Origin: Nautilus pompilius
Taxonomy: Eukaryota > Mollusca > Cephalopoda > Nautilida > Nautilidae
Length of the DNA stretch: 64,000 nucleotides
Assembly: GCA_018389105.1 (NCBI GenBank)
Contig: JACATO010001065.1
Span: 62,001-126,000, forward strand
Direction of reading: 5' to 3'
Position 1 is the first letter of the stretch. Each line of letters opens with the position of its first letter. Both the position numbers and the translations under genes were made by a program. Below are positions 12,721 through 23,800 of this stretch, piece by piece. Below the pieces are notes generated by a model. That model made no database searches. It worked only from the letters and a program-made list of their open reading frames with translations, and had not been told where the DNA came from.

Positions 12721-13776
12721 TGTTGTTCATAGCCGCCTCAGAACCCCTCTGTGTCTCAGAGCTTTAGGATGGAAATAAATGTATTGTAAGGGGCACTGTC
12801 TTGATACATCTTTCTGCTTTGTTTGTTGTTGTTGTTGTTTTTAAACTGGCTTTAAGGCTTCATGTAGTTCCCAAGGGAGGACTGTCAGCAGAAGGTGCCC
12901 TGTTTAGTGCTGCCAGGACAGTAGTAGGTAATGTTAAAGTGCAGAGGATGTGGTAGACGGACAGTGTCATCAGCTGAGGATTTTTACTTTCAGGTATCCT
13001 ATCAAGTGCATGCACAGCAGGTGGCCTTTTCTTCGTCCATTGGATGGGAACAAAGTCGGTCTCGCCCACTGTTCTTCTGAAGGTAAATCAGTCGCTATGT
13101 ATATTGATAATTTTGAAAACGAACAGTTATTGTTTGCTACTATAGTGAATTCACATCCATGATTGGGGGGGGGCAGGGTGTCAGTCAGGGCTGACCATAA
13201 GTCTGGGATTGGTATTCTTGTACATCAGTCTCAATAACGGGGATAACCTCTTTACAGTGTAGACAACCATAGTGGTGCTGCAGTTATCTGCAAGAGAGCG
13301 ATGCCAATCTTGTCCCACAAAGGGTTTGGCACTTCTACCTTTGCCAGCGAAATCCCCACTAGAACTTTTTACTTCTAGATATGGGGTGAAACCCACACAA
13401 CCAGCTGCATAAGATGAACAGGAAGAAACTATGCTGTAAACCTCAGTTGGGAATCAAGCTATGGCTCTTAGCCTTGGCATTTGGGTCATTGTTTGTACTG
13501 GACTAATTTTGTTGTTAAGAACTGACAAAACTTACATAGCAGTTTCTTCCATTTTTGTATAGCTACCATCACATTGGCAAAAGAGATCATTTTCATAATG
13601 CAATTTTCCTGTTTGCCTTAGTGAGGCCAACAGACCAGGTCTCACATTACAAAATGAATATAGAGGAATGAACTTCATTGGCTAGAGGCTCTTGATTGAA
13701 ATGATGATTAGCCTTTTTTATGCATGTGCACATTTTACCCTGACATTTTATATTGATTGTGTGGTTCCAAGACCTG

Positions 13777-13820
13777 CACACACACACACACACACACACA
13801 CCACACACACACACACACAG
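13777..13820. repeat. (CA)n microsatellite
   Basis: About 21 CA units with one CCA interruption. It yields a spurious Thr-His-repeat ORF. Confidence 0.95.
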
Positions 13821-15896
13821 TTGCAATCCTGTTAAGATACTCTAAAGATTATCTAGATTATTTAAGCATGATTCTGATTCATGTTAATTTGATGTGTTTT
13901 TGCATTTCTGTGATAAGGGATGAACAAATTTGGCAGTGATAAGTTGCAGGCTTAAAATTCATTAATAATCTGACAGCAACTGCTATTCAAAATGTCAATC
14001 TTCTCACTGTTGCAACATATCCGTGAGCCTATTTTGGTAACCTTTTGAGTCTGAAACACAGATTGATATTCATCTGTTGCTTAGTTACACCAGCCATATG
14101 AAGTAGACCAGTCAAATATTTGCTTATTGAGATAATGCAGTTCTGATGTTAATGTTGCATCATTATACCATAGTATTTTCTGTAGCACTTGAATAGGTTT
14201 CTTGTCACAAGTAGCTACACAATAAAACTGATCTTCCAAATGTTTGATTGGCTCTGATATTATATTATATACTCTATACTTTCAAGTGTATGTCAGGGTT
14301 AGTGATCTTGTTATGTTAGTTACATGGTAACACCCAACATTTTTAGGAGAATATTGGGTTTTTTTATAGCACTGCAGAAACCTGCTTGCAGTAGTTTTCC
14401 AGAGATATTTAGATTTAATATACATAGACTGCAGATTTCTTTTTATCAGTTACTGCGTTTTTGTGTTACATTATAATTAAGTGACTAAAAATTTGTCTAA
14501 TGTCTGACTGGAATTTTTGGTGACTAGAAAGAACTATTATCATTCTAACCCTGACTTGTTATATCTAAGGCTGATAAAATAAACACACAATGGTAATACA
14601 GAAATTACGTAAACACAAATATTTTTAACTTTGGGGGAGAAAAATAAAAATGGCAACCTGAACAAATAGTGGTAGCATGAAGAGCATGATATTTTAACTA
14701 TTAACCTGTAAAACCTGCTTGCCTGCTTGGTTTAGCTAGCCATTGGCATACCTCTATTTTTAACATTTAACTGTGAATATCCCTAAAATGCTAAAGCTAG
14801 TAAATTCTTAACTACATGTTTAGCATACAAGCCATTTTGAAAAAGTGAAAAGTTTAAATAAATAAATGTTTATCTGTATTTTCAAAATAATTATGCCTAA
14901 GGAAAAGCATTAGTTAACTACTCTGCTGTAAAATCTCATGTTAGCGATTCACGCAATGCTTTAGTCACAGATATAATAAATGACTATATTTCTGTGTTAT
15001 GGCTGTGATTAAACTACCTTTCTCCAGAGAGGTGTCCAGTAACAGTACACTCCAAAATTGTGTATAATTTTTATCTTTGTAACTTATTTTTCTGAGTTTG
15101 GTGGGGGAACTATATATACACTCATTTCTTTACACCTATGTAAAACAATCAATTGTTTATTATTATTTTGATACAGTATTGTTTTATCTCTCTGTAACAG
15201 ACTCAGGAAGGGAGGGTGGTATGTACAAATATACTCAGTTTCTCCCATAAAAGTGATGTCAGCAGTTACATAGTCTTACCCAGTGCCACCTATATCATCA
15301 GTCACTCTGCTGGCATAATTTTTATAAAGCCAAATTAATGCATAAATATGGCACTAAATCTGGTTATATTAATTCTTTGATGGAAAACTTTTATCCTGAT
15401 TAGAAAATTAAAGAACAAAATTGTAGCTCTGACTAAAAATAGTTTAAATCTGACAGATTTGCTCTCATGTAATGTGGTTGTTTGTTTGTTTTCCCTAGAA
15501 CATCAAAGTCATTAATCAAGTTAACAAAATATTTTTTACCAAACTTCCAAACTTGCAACCTTTAATGTAACTGATATTATTGAAAAGTATTAGTTTGAAA
15601 AATGCTAGGGTTTTTGTTGTTTTCTTTTTTAATGCTTATTTTACATCTACATCTAAGGACATTTTTGAGATAACGAGAAAGTAAGAGATTTTTAAGGTCT
15701 CTCACCTTGAAGATGATTGTAACCCACTCTTGAGATAAAAAAAAAAGCACTTTTTTTTTCAAAATACTAAAATACAATTTAACTATGACAATCAGTATAA
15801 CTGAAAAATGCGAGAACACAAACACACACAAAAAAAGCATGTTTGAATATATATACTAATTGTTTTCGTTATGTATCTAACTCCCCCACCTCCCCT

Positions 15897-15951
15897 AGTC
15901 AGGGCTATGCTGACATTAAGAAAATCTGTGTCTACCCCATTTCAGATTTTT
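15897..15951. repeat. Short dispersed repeat, copy 1
   Basis: About 54 bp beginning TCAGGGCTATGCTGACATTA and running to CCCCATTTCAGATTTTT. It recurs at 17,297-17,350 in the same orientation with only a few differences. Both copies are preceded by a C-rich stretch. Family unknown; it may be a SINE or MITE piece. Confidence 0.7.
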
Positions 15952-16482
15952 AATTTTTTTCTAATGGCTTCCATTTGACCTTGGAAATTTTCCATCACAT
16001 TTCTGGTGTCTGCTTATTGTAAATCAATCTCTTTTGTCTACAAACTTAGGAATGTGTTTTACTCAATTTTCTTTTTTCTTAAAAGTCTAATAAATTATTA
16101 ATTGTGTGAAATAGGGAATGTTTGCTATTGTTGTTTGCTAGAAGTTTTCATGTTGTAAACACTGGAACAATGAATGTCGTCAGTTTAACACTTAAACAAA
16201 ATGATAAGTATCCACCATATGTGATGTTTCTGGCTTTTTATCACTACCACGAACAGCCTTTTGCCAGGTGTCAACCCCGCACGCACTTTGTACAATATGG
16301 AAATTGGCTGCTTTCACAGTTTTACTAGTTTAAAAGATAGATTTTTTAAAATTTCTATTATTTCCCCCCATTCATCAGTCTCTGCAAGAGAGCTAGAGAG
16401 CATTTTCCTCCTCCTCGGACCCAGCAGGGAACTCCATACGAGAAATCTTTATTTTAAGATGGTGGAGGAAGCTCACATGACT

Positions 16483-16592
16483 GGCTGGTGAAGAAGAGTG
16501 GGAAGAAATGATGCCAGGGAGGTGCACAAACTGGGGATCGTGTGGTACTTAGCCTTAGCAGTCCAATATCTTAACCCCTGTTTCACCAGCCA
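16483..16592 (-). repeat. tRNA-Ser-like SINE or tRNA-derived repeat fragment
   Basis: On the minus strand, GGTTAAGATATTGGACTGCT (about 16,576 down to 16,557) closely resembles the D-loop to anticodon-loop part of tRNA-Ser(GCT), where GGTTAAGGCGATGGACTGCT is usual. GATCCCCAGT further along could be a degraded B box. The segment is bounded by an 11-bp inverted repeat, TGGCTGGTGAA at the left and TTCACCAGCCA at the right. The arms do not form a full cloverleaf, so it is not a functional tRNA gene. Confidence 0.45.
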
Positions 16593-17296
16593 TTCCAACA
16601 AATTTTTTTTTTTTTTTTTGTCCTTTTTCATTTAGGTTTTTTCTTTAACAGCAGCATAAATTAACAGTAATGTAGCTGTTCTGGTTAGAGAGTTCCCACA
16701 AGCTCCATAAGGTTCATATGAAATTGGGCCCTTTTATTCAGACCGAACTTAACTTAACCTTCAAGCTAAATGTTAGACACTTTAAAGTGGACATTAATTA
16801 TTATATTTATTTATATAGAGAGACAAACAGTTATAACTGTATATTTTAGACTTTAATTTATACTTGAGTATAAAATAAAGTTTAAAGTGGAGTCTGTCTA
16901 GTGAATAGATGAAAAAATGTGTTTATTTGTTCACTTCGTAGTATAACTGTCTCAATTAAAATAATTGTATCCTGTTAAAATTCCATATTAGAAATCTCTA
17001 AATTTTGGTCTACATTGCAGATTATAAAATTGAAGTTTTTTTTTTCTACCAAGGTGATGGAGTAATAAATTATTGAATTGTGTTCATGATATTAATAAGT
17101 AGCATGAAGAACAGATTTAGAAAGTATACACAACTTTTTTATAAATTTAGAAAAACTTTAGTAATAATTTAGAAGTTGCTCATTCTTTTTCATTAAAGTG
17201 AAAAGAGAATGGTCTTGCAACATTACTTTGAACGAGAACATAATTGTCTTGCAAGTTCAATGCATATCTACCCCCCATCCCCAACTAGTTCAGCAG

Positions 17297-17350
17297 TTCA
17301 GGGCTATGCTGACATTAAGAAGATCAGTGTCTACCCCATTTCAGATTTTT
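17297..17350. repeat. Short dispersed repeat, copy 2
   Basis: Second copy of the repeat at 15,897-15,951, same orientation, separated by about 1.4 kb. The similarity stops abruptly at an A/T-rich tract at the right end of both copies. Confidence 0.7.
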
Positions 17351-17771
17351 TTAAAAAAAATAATAATACTAGTAAGGACATGTTAGTATATTAGTGATAA
17401 ACTAATGTTAACATTGAAATATTGTCTAGCTTGACCGAAGTTTTTGTTTGTTCGAACCATTTGCTAAATATTTGGAGTATTAAAAATTCCCAGACTGAGT
17501 TTATTGTGGCCACACCAATTGGTTAGATTTAGTATGTAATACCTGAGCACAGCCCTAGTTATGCTGATGCAACAACTAAAGCTGGATTGCATCATTCTCT
17601 TTCAATCACGCTGTTATAGCAATGCAGGTAAGTATGCAAAAAATTGTGTTGAAAGTTAGGAAAAACAGCTACTGAAACAAATCAAATGCATTTCAGTGAT
17701 TGCACATCTGCCATACTTAACTCTGATTATTTATTTTTTTTTTATCTTCCCAAAAATAAAGCATTCTTTAA

Positions 17772-17879
17772 ATGGGAAATTTGGTCACGTCCACTATTAC
17801 TGTAAATATGGAAGCATCATTACACCAGATTCTGAGAGAGGAATATGAGCTCCCAGAAATTACAGAACCACTGGAACAG
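17772..17879 (+). CDS. PISD: PISD upstream first coding exon (isoform with MGN start)
   Basis: Encodes 36 residues, beginning MGNLVTS and ending EPLEQ. The ATG is immediately preceded by an in-frame TAA, which fixes the start. The exon ends at CAG|GTGCAA in phase 0; without splicing the frame stops four codons later. The peptide is acidic and lacks the arginine-rich amphipathic pattern of a mitochondrial presequence. Gly2 with Thr at position 6 fits the N-myristoylation consensus. I know of no family match for this peptide. Support is the phase-compatible chain through 18078-18117 and 19032-19165 into the undisputed PISD exon. Confidence 0.5.
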
Positions 17880-20800
17880 GTGCAAGACACCTGAGAAGTT
17901 TTCTTTTTTAACCATGTGTATACATATAGCAATTATCTTCTAGAGTGAGTGTTTTATTTTATGCTTTAAAACAAACAAACAAAAAAATATTTTATTTGAT
18001 TGACTGACATATAAATATTGCTTGCTTAAATGCATTTAAACAACGACAGTTTTTTTATGCATGCTCTCTCTCTCTAGGCTATAAGGAATGATACTCGACA
18101 TCTTATTGGAGGCAGAGGTGATTCAGAAGAGAATTCTAAAAGTCTAATTTGGCTTCTGTTTTCCAAGCTGTGAACTATTGTATTCTTTACGGTATAACGG
18201 AGAGTATTCAACATGGTTCTAGAGAAAGAAGAGACAGCTAATGTAATAAAACAAGGACCTTAATAACTCCCATGAATGTTTGAGGACACGTTTTGATTTT
18301 TTTATCAATCACATTTTAGTAAAGAAAGAACTTATTTAAAGTTTTTAAATGATTTCTATAATTTTTGTGAGATGCCACAAATACTAGTAATATCTAGCTA
18401 TTTAAGGGTTTTCTTATGTTGTGTTCTTTTCCTATAAGAGCTGATACAAACCTTATATTTCTGTTCAAAAAAATGTAAATTTTATATGTTGCTTCATTGT
18501 AAATAATACACACTGTCAACTTATCTATCAGCTAAAAACTTTTCAGGCAGATTATTTAAATGATAAAATTTAATACATTTTAATGATAGTTTTGTATGTG
18601 CATATATAAAACATTAATATAATCTGAATATTGAATAAGTTCTTCTCTATTTCAACTGTTTCAAGCATTAAAAATATTTGGAAATAAAAGTTGAAACTAA
18701 ATAGTAAAGTTCTTGTAGGCTGTGACATCAGGGTGGCTGAATTTGGAAAGCATCGGGCATATTCTTGTCTTTCTGGTGTTATGCAGCAGCAGCTTCCTGG
18801 CCTGACCAGTGGTTCTAGCCCTTAACTGAAGTTAAACAGTTACACTAAAAGAACCAGCCAATATGCGGGTCTTTGGATTTTTTGCTGATACATTAGGGGG
18901 GAACCAAAAGGAAGGAAATGAAGAGTAGAACATTTAAAATAAGATTGATTTTAATGTAAAAAAATCTTCCGATGAAACTTAGCAAGTAGTTGCCAAATAT
19001 TATATCTATTTATTTTATATTTCTAATTTAGCTGCACCAGTGATAAAAGCACAGAGCCAAAAATTGAAGCGACATTACTTTAAAAAATGGCATTTGGGTC
19101 TACTGACGGCCACAGTAGGCTTTGTGTACTTTAGATCAACTGACTTTGACACACAGTCCTCCACGGTAAGTTTTGTTAATTTTTTCTTTCTTTCCTTTGA
19201 CCTGAGGTAAATCCTGAGCGTTGTCTGTCTGTCTTCATCTGTGATTTACAAATTTAAAAGTAATTTTACTTCAATTCAAGATAATATAAGGAACATTACT
19301 GCTGTTTGTAATGGTTTCAATGAATAATTCAACATTCTCTTGGAGGAGCATTAAGCAACCATCTTATACTGACCAGTATACACGGCTTGGACAATTAAAA
19401 GCATTGCTAACATGAATTTTTGAGAATGCTTAGGAAAAATGAATATGCCTTTTAGGAATCATAGAAGCTATTCCATTTTTGTTCCTTTATTTGTTAAATG
19501 TTAATGAGACATTACCACTATAGTCATGTAGCAAAACAAGACATTACTAAAGAACTTGAGAAATGTTTAGAAAGTATTTTTCAGTGTAAAGAAATTTTCT
19601 ACTACCTTGAAATTGTTTTCCTAGATGCAGCATTTTTCAAATATGCATCAGATTTTGCATTGTGAAATCCTTCATCTGCTGAGTCATGCTTCTGGTATTT
19701 CTCATTTCGAAATTTTCAGTCTTATCTTGGATAATGTTTCTGCCAAACAGGAAAAACAATGCTGCTAGATTATTCATATTGTTTCATATACACTGAGACT
19801 GACTGTGTGTGTATGTACACATGTTTCCCCCTCCTTTTCCTTAGTAAGTTCCAAGCAGGAGTTTTGGAGCTTGTTTGAAATTTGGTTAATCTGGAGGATT
19901 TTCAGGACTTAAGCAAAGAAAGATTGATTTACATTGGAAATTTAACATTTACTTAGCTCATCAGCAAATATTATTTGAATCTTAGGCAGTGTTGTGGTGC
20001 CAATGATCTTGATAAAATGTAATTATAATGAAGAAGAGTTGTGTTATCAGAAGCATTTGTTCACACAATTTTTTAAATAATAAAATTTATGGTGACTGAT
20101 ATATTAGGCTTTTACAAAAGTTTTGTCAGTTTTTTTTACTGCAACAATGAGACTTCATATTGTTGCTGAATGTGAAGTTTATTAATCAAATTAAGTTATA
20201 TTATGATCAATACACTTCTGCCAACGAGTTACAAGCGCATTTATACCATTTTGAAAAAAATCTGGATTTTGGGAATCGATAAAATGTTGGAAGACAGTTT
20301 CATTTGCTGCATGGTTGGAGAAGGATTTATACAGAGGAAGCTGTCAGGGTGTTTGAAAAGGTGGTAGTCTGTGGGAGAAAGGTCTGGTGAATAGGTTGAG
20401 TGATGGAGAACTTTGTACACCAACATGTTCAGTTTCTGAAGAGTCACTTTTGCAACACGACGACAAGCATTGTCATGGAACAGGATTGGGCTTCTTTGAT
20501 TCACCAATGCCGGCTGTCATTGGGAAAGTTTCTAATGAACAATGTTTAATTCCCGACAATATTTTTCAGTTGCGATGGTTTTGCCAGGTTTTGCTTCTTA
20601 TGACAAGCGAAGAGCAGATCTTCAATAGACTACTTTGTTGTTGTACATTCAACTCATGAGGCACCCACTTGTCAAGCTTTTCCACCTTACCGATTGCGTC
20701 AAGATACTGGGAACCAGTTGCAGTCCTTACATCAAGCTCTCCAGAAATTTCTCGCACCGTTTTTCTTGGATCGGCTTCAACTGAGGCTTTCAGACGGTCG

Positions 20801-23800
20801 TCATCACAGCTGGAAGGACGTCTGCTACATTCTTTATCTTCAAGGCTCACATCTCCTGATTGAAACTTCTCAAACCATCGCTGTACTGTACGCTCGTTTG
20901 CTGTCCCTGCCCTATGCTTGTTTAATGTTACGAGTTTCCTCGCTCGCTTTGTGGCACAGTTTGAACTTGTGAAGCAAAATGGCACGAAAAACCTTTCTAT
21001 CTGTGCTTCACTCAGAGCCCTGAAACAAATATCCATTTAATGATTTTAAAAGGGTAGATTCTGCATAATGTATGCCAGAGCACACGCTACAAAACGATAC
21101 ACAACTTACCTACATACACCTTCACAGGCATGCAATAAATGAACCCCAAATTAACATAATATAAAAACCGACAAAACTTTTGTAACGACCTAATAAATGA
21201 AATATGGTTTGGTTAAGCTTTGTATTTTTTTTACATTTATTTTTATTTTTATTTTTTTTTGTCTGACTCTTCATCCTGTGTGGAAAGTTTAGAAAGTAAT
21301 AGTGCTTCTCTATGGTAACTCTGATATTTTCAAATTGTTCAAAATATCAAAAAATAACAATTTTTTTCCTTGTATATGTTGGGTATGTCAGAACTTGAGA
21401 AATCCCGTATGTGTTAGCTATCAGTTTGAACTGCTATCACCTTTATGCAATCAATGTGGTGCTGCTATCTGGAGTTTAGCAAAGATTACTCTGATCAAAG
21501 GGGAGTGAAGACTTGTGTAGGAAAAGTACTGAAGTTCTGTTATTGGTCAACGGCTTTATTTTCTTTCAGTTTTAGATATGTGGTGGCATAATTTAACAAA
21601 TGTACAGGAAAAGAGTGATTTAGTTTTGACAGGTATAGTTGGATTCTTGTGGTAGATTTGAGACCAGAACAAACTACATGAGCCATCCAAAATTAGAACC
21701 ACTCACTGCACTGCAAAAAAAACAAACAAAAAAACTAACATTACAACCAAAACCAGTGGTCCCAGGACTAAATCCCTGATGGCAGGAAGATTGCTGAAAC
21801 ATGGGCTCTTTGTTATCCAAATTTTATGGGCATCTTTTAGTGTTTTTTTTTTTTTAATATAGCCACACGATCGCTGAACAATCTGTGTCATGTTTTAAAC
21901 TTTCTGAAGCTTTCATGAGACTTGCAATTGCTTTCTTCAGAGGTTTAACATATTTGCTTGTTTCGCTCGCTGTTCTATCAAGAAAGAGTCGGTGAGGGAG
22001 TAATTGAGAGAGCCCTAGGTGATGTGTGGTGCACAGAAGGGAGCCTGCTGAGACTTTGGTTCTCTCTCCACTGCAGTAGACGACGATGGCTGCCACTTGG
22101 AGAAGGAAGCTGCTCTATTTTATGGTTGGCGGCCCACACGACGGTATAAATGGTCCCTCCATCCTCATTCCACGACGAATATGTTGCCTTGATGCTAAAA
22201 GTTTCTGTGGGGAAGGCGATTAAAATCACGAGAGAAGCTGATCTACTACGGTCAGGGTTATCTTCCCTTGTTGTCCGGTTTAGAAAACTTACCGGCGTCC
22301 AGCGATCTGTTTGTTTGTGTATTTACTTCTTTATTTCTGCATCGATAAAGCCTATTGAGGGAGGGAGCTGGGCAGGGCTGGGCTGGGTAGGTGCTTCTCG
22401 AAAGCCGCTTGTTTTTGAGTGATGGAAAACCGAGGAAGTATGATGCGCGAGCTCGCGCCGCTAGGTGGTGTTGGTGTTGGTGGTTTGAGCTGGTCCCCTT
22501 CGAGGGGTGTGCGGGTTGGGCCGTAATCATCTGTCGTGTCTCAGCTTTCTTTCTAGCCCTTTGGCTGCGCTGGAGTCTCTTCGTATCAGGTGGGAATCTT
22601 ACCTGATGTCCCGCTCTGGGGGGTGGCGACTGGTCAGCTGGCAGTGAGAGAGCCTGATTTCTGCAGTCTGCATTGCATTCTGTTACTTTGTTCTGTTTTA
22701 AAAACCCTAATCGCGAATATCCCGTCCTCCGTCTCCGTCTCCTATTGGAGTCAACTGAACAACGAGGGCGCAGGCTTCCCCTTGACGAGTATATCGGCTG
22801 TTAGAGAAACAGCGCGTGTTTGTTTGGAGTCTGTCGCCCCTCTAATGGCAATGGTACGGCTCATATCTGGTGATATGACAGCTGGCCAACTGTAACACAC
22901 ACATATATATAGCTGTGGATGGCAGGCGGCTATCCGCTCTGCCTGCCTGCCTGCCTGCCCGCCCTTACAAAGTATTCGCTTATGGTAGTTTTCCTCAGAC
23001 ACACACACTTCAGCTCAGCTAGTTTCGCTGCCTCTCCGCCTGCTTGTTTTAACTGACCCCTCCTCCCCCCCCTCCATGAACTGCTTGGATGTTTTCTGCC
23101 TCGCGCACCTAGCCGTCCACTCCCAGGCCATGTCCGTGCTTTGTGTGGCCGAGCTCGACAAGAGGAGCCTGTGGGCCTACACCACCCTGGCCCTGGCCCT
23201 GGTCCTGGGCCGGTACGGCTCCACCGTCACCAGGAAGCTGCTCCGCTATCGCTGGCACCGCCGGATCAGCAGCTTCAGACCTCCTCGCCGGCTCCTGTTC
23301 AGAGGGTTCCCGACTATCCCCTACTCCCTCTGTCCGAAAGCCCGGCTCACCACCAGCAGAAAAAATAAAGGTGGCCCTGTCAGGAAACCGCTCAACACCA
23401 CGGTAAGACATTTGCTATTCCTTCATTCTCGTCAGGTCCCCCAACATCACCCGCGTGGTGTGGGAAAACAAGGGCTCCCTCCCACTGGAGGGGTCAGCCT
23501 CGAGGAAAACAGCAGCGAAAGCTCTCATTAACGAGGCGGGGCAGTTTGTGATTTATCACCTGAACGGTGCCCCCCCCTCCCTCCATCATCATCAACATCC
23601 TCCCTCAGTATTTCCAAGTTCCAGATTAGTCTGAGGTACTTCTCCCTCTCCTCTCTCTCTCTTACCGATGACCGCCTGGGTCATTTACATCAGAGAGAGT
23701 ATGCCTTCTGCTCGCCCGAAGGGAGGCCGTGTATTTCTTGTCGATGGTGTAAGTTAAGGCTGGCCATATGTAGTGATGGGGCCTAAGGTGGATGGAATAA

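Larger units (their letters stand above)
12721..17771. other. CpG-poor non-coding stretch, probably 5' intron or UTR of the PISD unit
   Basis: AT-rich, strongly CpG-depleted DNA (roughly one CpG in 500 bp near 14.0-14.5 kb) without recognisable coding exons. It holds a (CA)n tract at about 13,777-13,820, a pair of short dispersed repeats and a tRNA-related repeat, each listed separately. Confidence 0.55.

Noticed and set aside
17772-17894. Unspliced 40-residue micro-ORF starting at the PISD upstream ATG
   Set aside because: It ends four codons past a good CAG|GTGCAA donor; the spliced chain is phase-consistent with two further exons and PISD, so splicing is the better model.
23109-23411. 100-codon minus-strand ORF and two other plus-strand ORFs over the PISD first exon
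   Set aside because: GC-rich shadow frames; only the 23076-23402 frame ends in a donor whose phase fits the next PISD exon.
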